In this document: positions 34,940 through 41,872 of the stretch, piece after piece
Layout: each line of letters opens with the position of its first letter
Position numbering within the stretch: the first letter of the stretch is position 1
The notes under the pieces: model-generated
What the model was told of the DNA's origin: nothing
Database searches by the model: none
Seen by the model: only the letters and a program-made list of their open reading frames with translations
Made by a program: the position numbers and the translations under genes
IMG/VR virus record: IMGVR_UViG_3300033981_001962
Span: 1 to 64,000 of that record
Source of the DNA: a virus
DNA: 64,000 bases
Strand: one strand, 5' to 3'

Positions 34940-35274
34940 TTTTTGATTATCCTACATCCATTAGGTCCACATGATATAGTTGTTGAACCACTTTTAGTTA
35001 CACCACTCTTAGATGGTTGTGTGAGTGTTTGTGTGCCTGTTTCTGGCTCACAATATCCACAATCAACCATTTTGATACCGTCACCACTCAAATATTTACC
35101 CGTACCCTTACATACTGGACAATTTTTCCTTTTGTATTTTGTATCAGGCATTTCAATATGTGTAGACTTAATAATGCCGCCAGCCAGAACAACAGATGCC
35201 GTAGTGGATCCTTTGTATTGAGATGATCCAAATAATATAGTTGCTACTAATACTAGCCCTAATAATTTATTCAT
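34936..35274 (-). CDS. Secreted or lipoprotein-like protein with a DnaJ-type zinc motif
   Basis: 112 aa. The N-terminus (NKLLGLVLVATILFGSS) is a likely signal peptide. Residues 50-75 hold CPVCKGTGKY and CGYCEPETG, one CxxCxGxG-like DnaJ zinc repeat. The tail is Thr/Ser/Gly-rich and ends CGPNGCRIIKK. Export of a zinc-knuckle protein is unusual; it might fold with a disulfide. Function unknown. Confidence 0.55.
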   Translation of the reverse strand: MNKLLGLVLVATILFGSSQYKGSTTASVVLAGGIIKSTHIEMPDTKYKRKNCPVCKGTGKYLSGDGIKMVDCGYCEPETGTQTLTQPSKSGVTKSGSTTISCGPNGCRIIKK

Positions 35275-35434
35275 TTTTTACTCTTGGAAAGATTCTTTTT
35301 CTTTTTGGTTTAGGATTATCAATATTATCATCCGCTTCTGTTTTTTGCGGTACTATTAATTTAAGTACCGCCAAGATAAAAGTTAATAGCATACTAATTA
35401 GTCGTTGCAAAGCAATTTTATCTATTAGTCTCAT
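35267..35434 (-). CDS. Small basic membrane protein
   Basis: 55 aa from ATG 35434 to TAA 35267, overlapping the next start by eight bases. A hydrophobic segment, LISMLLTFILAVLKLIV, near residues 12-28, is followed by a polar and then strongly basic tail (KPKRKRIF). The short gap to the protease gene upstream and the overlap downstream support it. A small pore or lysis accessory protein is possible. Confidence 0.6.
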   Translation of the reverse strand: MRLIDKIALQRLISMLLTFILAVLKLIVPQKTEADDNIDNPKPKRKRIFPRVKNE

Positions 35435-35445
35435 TATTATACACC

Positions 35446-36369
35446 TTATAAGTAATCGAACCCATAATCTGGTAATTTTTGTACAGGAAATCCATTAAAA
35501 TTACTAAAGGCATAAGTTCCATTTTGTTTAATCATGCCTTCTGCTACGTCACTATGGATTAGGAATGAGCCGTCTGGAATTGGACCCCACTCTGGATGAT
35601 CACCATCATTCCATTTACCCCAGCTATTTTGTACCAAAAACGATGTATCCCCATTGGTATCATCACACGCTATCCAAGCCATACAATGAGCCCAACTACC
35701 ACTAGTTCTAGCAAATCCTTTACTATCTCTTTTATTACTAAAACCATAATTAGAACAGACTGCTAATCCATAGCCATTTGCTAATGCGTCTCGTGCTTCT
35801 TCAACACTTTTAATAAGTGATGTAGTTCTAATTTGATGATCATTAGCTAAATCTAATACTTTATCCGGAACACCGCGACCACCCCATCCGGCACCAAGCA
35901 TTCCGTCATATTTGCTAAGATCAACAACGCCCTTATAATTTTTACGAACAAGGACACCACCAATTTTATTAACAAATTCAGCGGCCTTGCTACCTGTCAT
36001 ACCTTGACCACTCCAACCTCTAGCGCCATAAATGGCTTCGGTTGCTCCTCTTGCTACCCAGCTTTCTTTTTCGCCCAATATATCTATTTCTACCGCTCTA
36101 CTAATATCACATGCGTTTCTTGTACCATGACTTACGCAATCGCCAGTAACTTGTCGTTCTTCATAAGGCTTTTTATCAAACTTCAAGACGCTTTTGTATG
36201 GAGTTGATAGTTTACCTTTACCACTATTTGTAATTCTAGAACTAGCATCACCAAAGTATGGATATTTTAAAATTTCCATTAAGTGATCAAATTCTAGTTG
36301 ATTCCAAATGGCTCCTTGAAAGCCTTGTCTATAGTTATTATAAAGATCAATTGGTGATAGTCGAGCCAT
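35446..36369 (-). CDS. Papain-like (C1 family) cysteine protease
   Basis: 307 aa. Catalytic cysteine is in VTGDCVSHG at residue 78; histidine in GSWAHCMAW near 228; asparagine in QNSWGKWN near 250. Spacing and the Gln-like upstream region fit family C1. No signal peptide or long pro-domain is visible; residues 1-60 could act as a short pro-segment. In a phage it might process virion proteins or act on the envelope; it sits among small membrane proteins and no classical endolysin was found in the window. Confidence 0.85.
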   Translation of the reverse strand: MARLSPIDLYNNYRQGFQGAIWNQLEFDHLMEILKYPYFGDASSRITNSGKGKLSTPYKSVLKFDKKPYEERQVTGDCVSHGTRNACDISRAVEIDILGEKESWVARGATEAIYGARGWSGQGMTGSKAAEFVNKIGGVLVRKNYKGVVDLSKYDGMLGAGWGGRGVPDKVLDLANDHQIRTTSLIKSVEEARDALANGYGLAVCSNYGFSNKRDSKGFARTSGSWAHCMAWIACDDTNGDTSFLVQNSWGKWNDGDHPEWGPIPDGSFLIHSDVAEGMIKQNGTYAFSNFNGFPVQKLPDYGFDYL

Positions 36370-36867
36370 TTATTTTGCTCCTTGTGAACAAGCCCACGCC
36401 AATGCTTTAAAACCCTCAGCAGCCTGAATGCGGGATTCTCTATTTAATGCTACACTATCATCGCCAATAGCCTCAACTATTACAGCCTTACAAGCTTCTG
36501 CTAATTTAGGATATTTATTTTTAATATCCAGTTTGAGCATAGTTCCCGCTAATTTGTTGGCTTGTCTAATTTCTTCTGTATTTTTAATAACCTCATCATC
36601 ACCATCTAAGGTTACAAGAGTTGCTAAATCTACATATAAACTAGATAATCTTTTGCCATCAGTTTTACGATCAGGATCACCGTCTTTTAAAACCCTAACA
36701 ACCTCATCAGCTTTAGCTTTTAAGCCTTCTCTAACCGGTGCAGATAATTCTGCAATATCAACAACAACAGGTTGTGGACGATCTACCAATGATCCAAGAT
36801 CAGGTTTGAATAATCCAATTCCTATTAGTATAAAAGCTAATGCTAATAATAATGTTTTAGTATTCAT
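36370..36867 (-). CDS. Membrane-anchored helical protein
   Basis: 165 aa. Residues 4-20 (KTLLLALAFILIGIGLF) form an N-terminal anchor or signal; the rest is helical and charged, with an acidic and an alanine-rich C-terminal helix (AEGFKALAWACSQG). It directly precedes the papain-like protease without gap and overlaps its upstream gene by four bases, so the three genes 36370-37241 plus the protease may form one functional unit. Confidence 0.55.
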   Translation of the reverse strand: MNTKTLLLALAFILIGIGLFKPDLGSLVDRPQPVVVDIAELSAPVREGLKAKADEVVRVLKDGDPDRKTDGKRLSSLYVDLATLVTLDGDDEVIKNTEEIRQANKLAGTMLKLDIKNKYPKLAEACKAVIVEAIGDDSVALNRESRIQAAEGFKALAWACSQGAK

Positions 36868-37241
36868 GTTGACTCCTTATCTCCACAAACTACAGGACTT
36901 AAGTATGGAAACATTTGATCAGCAACTTCTACGGCCTTAACACATCCGCACTCGGCAGCTAAATCTCGCGTTTGTTTCCAGCTTACAATCAGTTTAAAAA
37001 ATATATCCTCTTTAGTTGTAACAACCGGCTTGACCGACGGAACAACAACAGCAACAGGAGTTACTGGTTTAAGTGGAGATGCGTTTTTAAATTTTTCCAC
37101 TAATCCACCTAATAGTGTTTGCACAGGGCTTAGTTTATCCTTAAATAATACCCATAGTATTAAGCCGACACCAGCGTATAGGGCCAAATCCATTGGTCCA
37201 ACTTTACTAGCAAATTCTTCAAAAGTTTCTGTGTAATTCAT
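36864..37241 (-). CDS. Membrane protein with Pro/Val linker
   Basis: 125 aa. A transmembrane helix, LALYAGVGLILWVLF, near residues 18-33 is followed by a Pro/Val-rich linker (KPVTPVAVVVPSVKPVV) and a C-terminal helical domain with CGCVKAVEVADQMF. The linker could span a periplasm, as in spanin-like proteins. No homology was recognised. Confidence 0.5.
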   Translation of the reverse strand: MNYTETFEEFASKVGPMDLALYAGVGLILWVLFKDKLSPVQTLLGGLVEKFKNASPLKPVTPVAVVVPSVKPVVTTKEDIFFKLIVSWKQTRDLAAECGCVKAVEVADQMFPYLSPVVCGDKEST

Positions 37242-37624
37242 AATCCAGCCTCTCTTTTAATAAAAACGCCCGTATTTCTAAAAATGGTAACCGTAGCATC
37301 AATAGTGGCACTCACCATTATCATGAGCATATTTTTGATGTACTTATGTATAATAGGCTCAACAAGATTGGGAACAAATGGAACATCTATCACTAAAAAG
37401 ATTTTATCATAAAAACTATTCAAAAGATCCATTGCCAAAGCTTTTTTATCAGGATTGCTTAAATCGTTACCAATAGCTTCTATAATTTGTACAACACTAG
37501 CTGTTGTGAGCTGTAATAGTTTCCACGCTTCACCAAGAGCAAAACGCTTAACTTCATTTACTTTTTCTTTTGTGTTGACTATTAGTTTTTCTACTTCTGC
37601 TCTTATTAGTTCTTGGCTTGACAT
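37238..37624 (-). CDS. Hypothetical membrane-associated protein
   Basis: 128 aa. Amphipathic N-terminal helix (AEVEKLIVNTKEKVNEVKRF), then hydrophobic patches such as FLVIDVPFVPNLVEPII and MLMIMVSATIDATVTIF. GAGG lies nine bases before ATG 37624. It overlaps the holin-like gene by 71 bases in another frame. Function unknown. Confidence 0.55.
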   Translation of the reverse strand: MSSQELIRAEVEKLIVNTKEKVNEVKRFALGEAWKLLQLTTASVVQIIEAIGNDLSNPDKKALAMDLLNSFYDKIFLVIDVPFVPNLVEPIIHKYIKNMLMIMVSATIDATVTIFRNTGVFIKREAGL

Positions 37625-37898
37625 CTTTTTTTACCTCTGGTTGTTCTATTAACTTATTTGACTCATTTTGATTAGTCCACCAAATTTTCTTAATCTCATT
37701 GCGGCCTTTTACATATCGAAATAACACCGTTAGCTGACCAATAATCAATATTAATGCTTCTAAACCTCGACTAGTTTCTGCAATCAAATCCTCTTTTTGA
37801 GAATGATCATTTAGTATACCCAATAAATATAGTCCACTAAATAAGAAGCTTACTAGTGTGAACCAGAACTCACTGGTTTTGTATCCTGGTTTGATCAT
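37554..37898 (-). CDS. Holin-like membrane protein
   Basis: 114 aa. Two predicted transmembrane helices, WFTLVSFLFSGLYLLGIL and ALILIIGQLTVLFRYV, joined by a short polar loop, and a very basic C-terminal tail rich in Lys, Arg and Ser. This class II-like holin topology suggests a role in lysis timing. No endolysin is adjacent; the papain-like protease four genes downstream is the nearest enzyme. Confidence 0.6.
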   Translation of the reverse strand: MIKPGYKTSEFWFTLVSFLFSGLYLLGILNDHSQKEDLIAETSRGLEALILIIGQLTVLFRYVKGRNEIKKIWWTNQNESNKLIEQPEVKKDVKPRTNKSRSRKTNSQHKRKSK

Positions 37899-37924
37899 AA
37901 ATTATAACCTACTTTTAGAAAAGT

Positions 37925-38239
37925 TTACTTTATAACAGGAGGCGCTGGTGGAAGGAATAACCCTTCTAATACTTTAGCTGGTTCACTACCTAATAGTTCC
38001 AAAACCTTAGCTTCAACTTGGGCTTGAGTATAATCGCCAATAGCATCATAATCATTGTTTGTCCATAAAAGTAGAGAATAGGGGCAGGGGCGAATGCGAA
38101 CTTCGCATCTCTTCCTTTTGTTATTGTCGATTAGGGTTATGTCCAATTCAGATAAAGTGATAGGCTTTTGAACACGTACCTCTCCGGTGGATCGAGTAAT
38201 GGTTGGTGGTTGAATAGTAACTGGCTGTGAAAGATTCAT
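37925..38239 (-). CDS. Hypothetical tail-region protein
   Basis: 104 aa. N-terminal Pro/Thr-rich segment (TIQPPTITRSTGEV), then LSELDITLIDNNKRKRCEVRIRPCPYSLLLW, and a helical C-terminus with AKVLELLG. It resembles small phage proteins that accompany tail-fibre genes and contain a similar CEVRIRPFP-type block. Role unknown, possibly an adhesin accessory protein. It follows the repeat-fibre gene by two bases. Confidence 0.55.
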   Translation of the reverse strand: MNLSQPVTIQPPTITRSTGEVRVQKPITLSELDITLIDNNKRKRCEVRIRPCPYSLLLWTNNDYDAIGDYTQAQVEAKVLELLGSEPAKVLEGLFLPPAPPVIK

Positions 38240-38241
38240 AG

Positions 38242-39402
38242 TTATATAACTCCTAGAATGGAAGAACCGTTGATGCCGCGAGGGATCGGAAACGGCGTGC
38301 GATTGGCGTAGGTTTCAGTGCCATTCACAACGCCAGTGCTTCCGTTGTACGAACTGTCATTGAAAGTCGCGTCTCCGGTGACGGTGCCGCTGTTGTACGA
38401 ACTGCCGTTGAACGTCGCGTTGCCACTGACGCCGCCGTCGTTGTACGCATTGTTGTTGAACGTGGCGTCTCCGATAACAATGCCGCCGCCGCTGTTATAT
38501 GAACTGTCGTTGAACGTGGCGTCTCCGGGGACGGTGCCTTCGTTGTTGTACGAACTGTCGTTGAACGTCGCGTCTACGCCGAGCGTGCCGTTGTAGTTGT
38601 ACGAACTGTCGTTGAATGTCGCGTCTCCGGTGAAGGTGCCGTAGTTGTTGTACGAATTGTCGTTGAACGTCGCATCGCCGTTGACGGTGCCTTCGTTGAT
38701 GTATGAATAATCATTAAACGTGGCGTCTCCGGTGACGGTGCCGCCGGAGTTGTTGTATGAATAATCATTAAAAGTAGCATGTTGATTGATAGTATTAGAA
38801 TTATCAGCACCTCCATAAAATATAGCATTTCCATTTACGTATCCGTAGTTAATCATATCGATAAATGTAGCATTATTTCCGATATATCCCTCGTTTACCG
38901 ACGATGCTTCAAAAATTGCGTTACCATTTACGGAGCCGCTTCCGTTATTATATCCACCAGCACCAAAGGTAGCATTTCCATTGATAGTACCATTGTTATA
39001 ACCAAGAGAATTAAATAATACACTACCATTAATAATACCATTATTATTTCCGCTATAAGAGGCTCCAGTTAAATAAACCTTGTGTGCGGTTAGTGTGCCT
39101 GTTAAGAAGGCATCTATTATAATTGCAATAGTATAATATTCCGAAACTTGAATAGCCGTAATATTTATGCCAAGCGTTGCAGTACCGCCGCTCACACTGC
39201 CATTAGATGGACCACCATCAAAAGTAAGAGTGTTAACTATAGCACCACTACCGCTATTAGTTAAACAATCAGCAATCATTATAACATCGTCAGCACTACT
39301 AGGTAAAGATGTGGCAGGAACGGAGTATACATTATCGCTCCACCAGTTGCCGAGCGTGTTCCAGTTGCTGTCGACCGCGCCGTTGAAATACAGAGTTGCC
39401 AT
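38242..39402 (-). CDS. Repetitive tail-fibre or adhesin protein (DATFND-SYN repeats)
   Basis: 386 aa. The N-terminus (ATLYFNGAVDSNWNTLGNWW, then SADDVIMIADC) is a phage structural domain seen in similar fibre proteins. From about residue 130 the chain is a run of roughly 20-residue repeats of the form GDATFNDSSYNNxGTV, likely a beta-helix. The first repeats are encoded in AT-rich DNA and those from about 38720 down to 38260 in GC-rich DNA with GC-ending codons. The first 25 codons are also GC-rich. This suggests recent exchange of segments with a high-GC relative. It is probably a host-binding fibre. Confidence 0.75.
   Translation of the reverse strand: MATLYFNGAVDSNWNTLGNWWSDNVYSVPATSLPSSADDVIMIADCLTNSGSGAIVNTLTFDGGPSNGSVSGGTATLGINITAIQVSEYYTIAIIIDAFLTGTLTAHKVYLTGASYSGNNNGIINGSVLFNSLGYNNGTINGNATFGAGGYNNGSGSVNGNAIFEASSVNEGYIGNNATFIDMINYGYVNGNAIFYGGADNSNTINQHATFNDYSYNNSGGTVTGDATFNDYSYINEGTVNGDATFNDNSYNNYGTFTGDATFNDSSYNYNGTLGVDATFNDSSYNNEGTVPGDATFNDSSYNSGGGIVIGDATFNNNAYNDGGVSGNATFNGSSYNSGTVTGDATFNDSSYNGSTGVVNGTETYANRTPFPIPRGINGSSILGVI
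38260..38735 (-). repeat. GC-rich block of tandem fibre repeats
   Basis: Six to seven near-identical units of about 60 bp, each containing a GACGCCACGTTCAACGAC-like core, coded mostly with C or G at third positions. The same peptide units at 38760-39020 use A/T-ending codons. The composition boundary is sharp, near 38735-38760. Confidence 0.85.
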
Positions 39403-39419
39403 AACATTTTACCTTTCTG

Positions 39420-39884
39420 TTAATAACCCGGTACAAAAGCTATAATGTCCCACTTGTTTCTGCTACTATCATAAGTAGCACCAAGAATATCCATATTTCC
39501 GCTAGTTGAACTAAGAGGTAGTGGACTTGTGGCACTACTAGGAATTTTAAATTGGTTACCAAAATTAAGAGTTAAACTATTAGCGTTGTGAGAGATTCTC
39601 CAGCGTAAACTTTGACCATCTGTGGGATTAGTTGGATTAGATAAAGTACCACTAGCAGCTAACGTAAGATCAAAAATATCTCCAAGACTAGCGTCTGTAT
39701 TGATAGTACCACTAACACTACCAAGTTGAACTACTGTGGGATATCCAATACCAGCACTTATTTCACTAAGACTAATCTTTTTAGTAACACCACTACCAGA
39801 TGGATCATCCATAAATAAGAAAACGTCATCGTTACTCAGACTGCCGCTACCTTCTGGAAATTCATTTATTCTTAAAATTGGCAT
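39420..39884 (-). CDS. Tail-associated structural protein
   Basis: 154 aa. N-terminus PILRINEFPEGSGSLSNDDVFLFMDDPSG is a typical phage start for proteins that sit before a beta-rich C-terminal domain (TDGQSLRWRISHNANSLTLNFG, then WDIIAFVPGY). Such proteins are found next to cyanophage- and pelagiphage-type fibres. Probably a small fibre or decoration component. One base separates its start from the gene region 39403. Confidence 0.6.
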   Translation of the reverse strand: MPILRINEFPEGSGSLSNDDVFLFMDDPSGSGVTKKISLSEISAGIGYPTVVQLGSVSGTINTDASLGDIFDLTLAASGTLSNPTNPTDGQSLRWRISHNANSLTLNFGNQFKIPSSATSPLPLSSTSGNMDILGATYDSSRNKWDIIAFVPGY

Positions 39885-39885
39885 A

Positions 39886-40098
39886 TTAGCCTCCTACTAC
39901 TGTGTCGTTACCAATACCATAGTAATATGCTGGATCATCAAATCTGTTATCATATTTAGCTTCTATATCGCTAATGGTGGGAGTATTTTTAACATAAGTA
40001 TTTAATAAGCTGTATTCTCCTGTTGTGGTGCAGGATACCAGCAGTGTACCATTTTTAATAGAATTAGCCGAAATTGCTTTGGTTATATCATTAGCCAT
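39886..40098 (-). CDS. Small tail-region hypothetical protein
   Basis: 70 aa. Starts MANDITKAISANSIKNGTLLV and ends NDTVVGG, low in charge, with NTPTISDIEAKYDNRF in the middle. It sits between the permuted lectin-like protein and a structural protein. Not recognised; probably a minor virion protein or chaperone. Confidence 0.5.
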   Translation of the reverse strand: MANDITKAISANSIKNGTLLVSCTTTGEYSLLNTYVKNTPTISDIEAKYDNRFDDPAYYYGIGNDTVVGG

Positions 40099-40130
40099 AT
40101 TATTTCCTTTTATTTAGAGGATATTTAGTA

Positions 40131-41102
40131 TTACACCAGAATACCATCGCCTGTTGCTGTTGCTGTAATATTATTTGGCACAGTATTACTTTGGGTAGCA
40201 TATAACCAATATCCGGCATTTGTAGAACCACCTTTATAAAATCCAGCCTTGGTCCATTCATTAATATTTGGTAAAAAATATTTGGCTCCAACTTTTCTAA
40301 TTGGTATACTTAAATTGATATCATATGCTCCGTCTTCTGTAGTTCCGGCATTTTGAGACCCGCTTGGTTTTCCATTATGTAGCCAATTGATATATCGTGC
40401 TGCCATTTTCCAGCTTACAAAATTTATTGGTTTGTTGCCCATATTTGCTTTTACAGTATATACATATTGACTACTACTTCCACTTCCTCCAATCAATGTC
40501 CTAGTAATACCACCAGAAATATTTGTTGCCATATCATTTAAATAAACATTACTAGGAACACTTGGAGCATTATCTATGGAAGCTATTGCTATTAAAAAAT
40601 CTTTATACTCATTATTTGTTACATTATATTTAGCGACATTAAATAAATATGGTACTGAACCATATCCGTTTGGTGCGGCAACATTATTAGCATCCCAAAC
40701 TGGTATGAAATTATTATATCCATGCGGATTATTTAAAGAGGCTACTCTGAATCCTCTAACCACACCAGCTGCTACTATATTTATATTGAATAAATCAGTA
40801 TATCTTAAATAATTTACGGTATCATCAAATGAAGCGGCATGTCTATACATATAGATTATACCACTAATAGTACTTTGGTAATTTTCTAGATATTCTTCAA
40901 CTAGTCCGCTTTGATCATAAGTTCCGTATGCACTAGAACCACCGTTGGTTCCTACTGTAGTTACATTGCCTCCAGGAACAGTAAGTGTGGTTGTTCCATT
41001 CCAGTTTGCTGTTTTATACCAATTCACAGTATTACTACCTATGGGATAAATAATAGATTTAAAATTGGTTAATAAACTATTATTTTTTACGAAAGTATTC
41101 AT
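40131..41102 (-). CDS. SUMF1/FGE-fold receptor-binding protein, circularly permuted
   Basis: 323 aa with no cysteine, so it cannot be a catalytic formylglycine enzyme. Blocks that normally close the FGE-sulfatase fold (SAYGTYDQSGLVEEY near residue 58, GFRVASL near 117) come first, and blocks that normally open it (FNVAKYNVTNNEYKDFL near 150, KPINFVSWKMAARYINWL near 222, AKYFLPNINEWTKAGFY near 275, GYWLYATQSNTVP near 298) come last. The C-type-lectin-like fold is a common phage receptor-binding scaffold. Either a circular permutation or deletion between two tandem copies explains this order. It overlaps its upstream gene by four bases. Confidence 0.75.
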   Translation of the reverse strand: MNTFVKNNSLLTNFKSIIYPIGSNTVNWYKTANWNGTTTLTVPGGNVTTVGTNGGSSAYGTYDQSGLVEEYLENYQSTISGIIYMYRHAASFDDTVNYLRYTDLFNINIVAAGVVRGFRVASLNNPHGYNNFIPVWDANNVAAPNGYGSVPYLFNVAKYNVTNNEYKDFLIAIASIDNAPSVPSNVYLNDMATNISGGITRTLIGGSGSSSQYVYTVKANMGNKPINFVSWKMAARYINWLHNGKPSGSQNAGTTEDGAYDINLSIPIRKVGAKYFLPNINEWTKAGFYKGGSTNAGYWLYATQSNTVPNNITATATGDGILV

Positions 41103-41593
41103 AGCTGTGACGCTATTACAAATCCTTGATCAATTTGTTCTGGAGATAATCCTAAATATTGACCAAGGCTTTCAATAAGAGGATGATTTCTTTCTATATA
41201 AGGAGCATATTCCCATTCTACTCTTGTTTTCTCTCTCAATTTCTCGTTAACAATAGTATCAATAGCGGCCTCAACACTTGTTAAACTAATATCGTTATCG
41301 ATTAACCATAAGCGAACTTGTCGTGCGCTAATACTTTCTGGTACCACAATAGGAATTGGTATCCATGTTCTTGTAATATCAACATATGGTTTATTAATAT
41401 TAACTACTCTTTGAGAAACATCTTCTACTGTATTTTCTGGTTGAGGTGGATTATCACTACGAACAAAATAGTATCCACCTTCAGCAAGAATACTATTATC
41501 CAGATTTTCTCCAGTAATTATTGTTCCATTATCTAGAGTTATGCTAGTTGGTAGACTATCGACTAATTGTTGATTATTAATATTATAGTACAT
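41099..41593 (-). CDS. Tail-fibre accessory protein
   Basis: 164 aa. The N-terminal 70 residues (MYYNINNQQLVDSLP, YYFVRSDNPPQP, VVNINKPYVDITRTW) are a paralogue of the upstream 88-residue protein. The C-terminal half has SARQVRLWLIDNDISLTSVEAAID and a block with WEYAPYIERNHPLIESLG, then LGLSPEQIDQGF, widely found in phage tail-fibre assembly or attachment proteins. It probably helps fold or attach the fibre. Confidence 0.65.
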   Translation of the reverse strand: MYYNINNQQLVDSLPTSITLDNGTIITGENLDNSILAEGGYYFVRSDNPPQPENTVEDVSQRVVNINKPYVDITRTWIPIPIVVPESISARQVRLWLIDNDISLTSVEAAIDTIVNEKLREKTRVEWEYAPYIERNHPLIESLGQYLGLSPEQIDQGFVIASQL

Positions 41594-41595
41594 TA

Positions 41596-41862
41596 TTATT
41601 CACCTTCTGATGGATTTCTTTGTTTCCATACTCTAACCACATCGGCGTATGGTTTATCTAGTGTGACCACTCTGTTTTTTACATCTTCATAATAATCTGA
41701 ACCTGGAGACTCCACATCATTCCGTATAGTATAATAGTTGTGATTAGCCCACAAGTTAATATCGTTCGCACTATCAAAGTTAAAATAGAAATTACCATCA
41801 GGACCAATACTATTTTTTGGTAATGTTTCTACTATAATTTTATTTTTATCATCATAATACAT
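41596..41862 (-). CDS. Short paralogue of the tail-fibre accessory N-terminal domain
   Basis: 88 aa. It has the same order as the downstream gene's N-terminus: MYYDDKNKIIVETLP, NHYYTIRNDVESPG-like segment, and RVVTLDKPYADVVRVW. It lacks the C-terminal RQVRLWL domain. This looks like a tandem duplication in which one copy lost, or never had, the second domain. It lies ten bases after the giant fibre gene. Confidence 0.65.
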   Translation of the reverse strand: MYYDDKNKIIVETLPKNSIGPDGNFYFNFDSANDINLWANHNYYTIRNDVESPGSDYYEDVKNRVVTLDKPYADVVRVWKQRNPSEGE

Positions 41863-41872
41863 AAATTATTCC

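Noticed and set aside
40131-41102. Diversity-generating retroelement target
   Set aside because: The lectin-like fold invites this idea, but no reverse transcriptase or adenine-biased template repeat was seen in the window, and the frame ends before a typical variable region.
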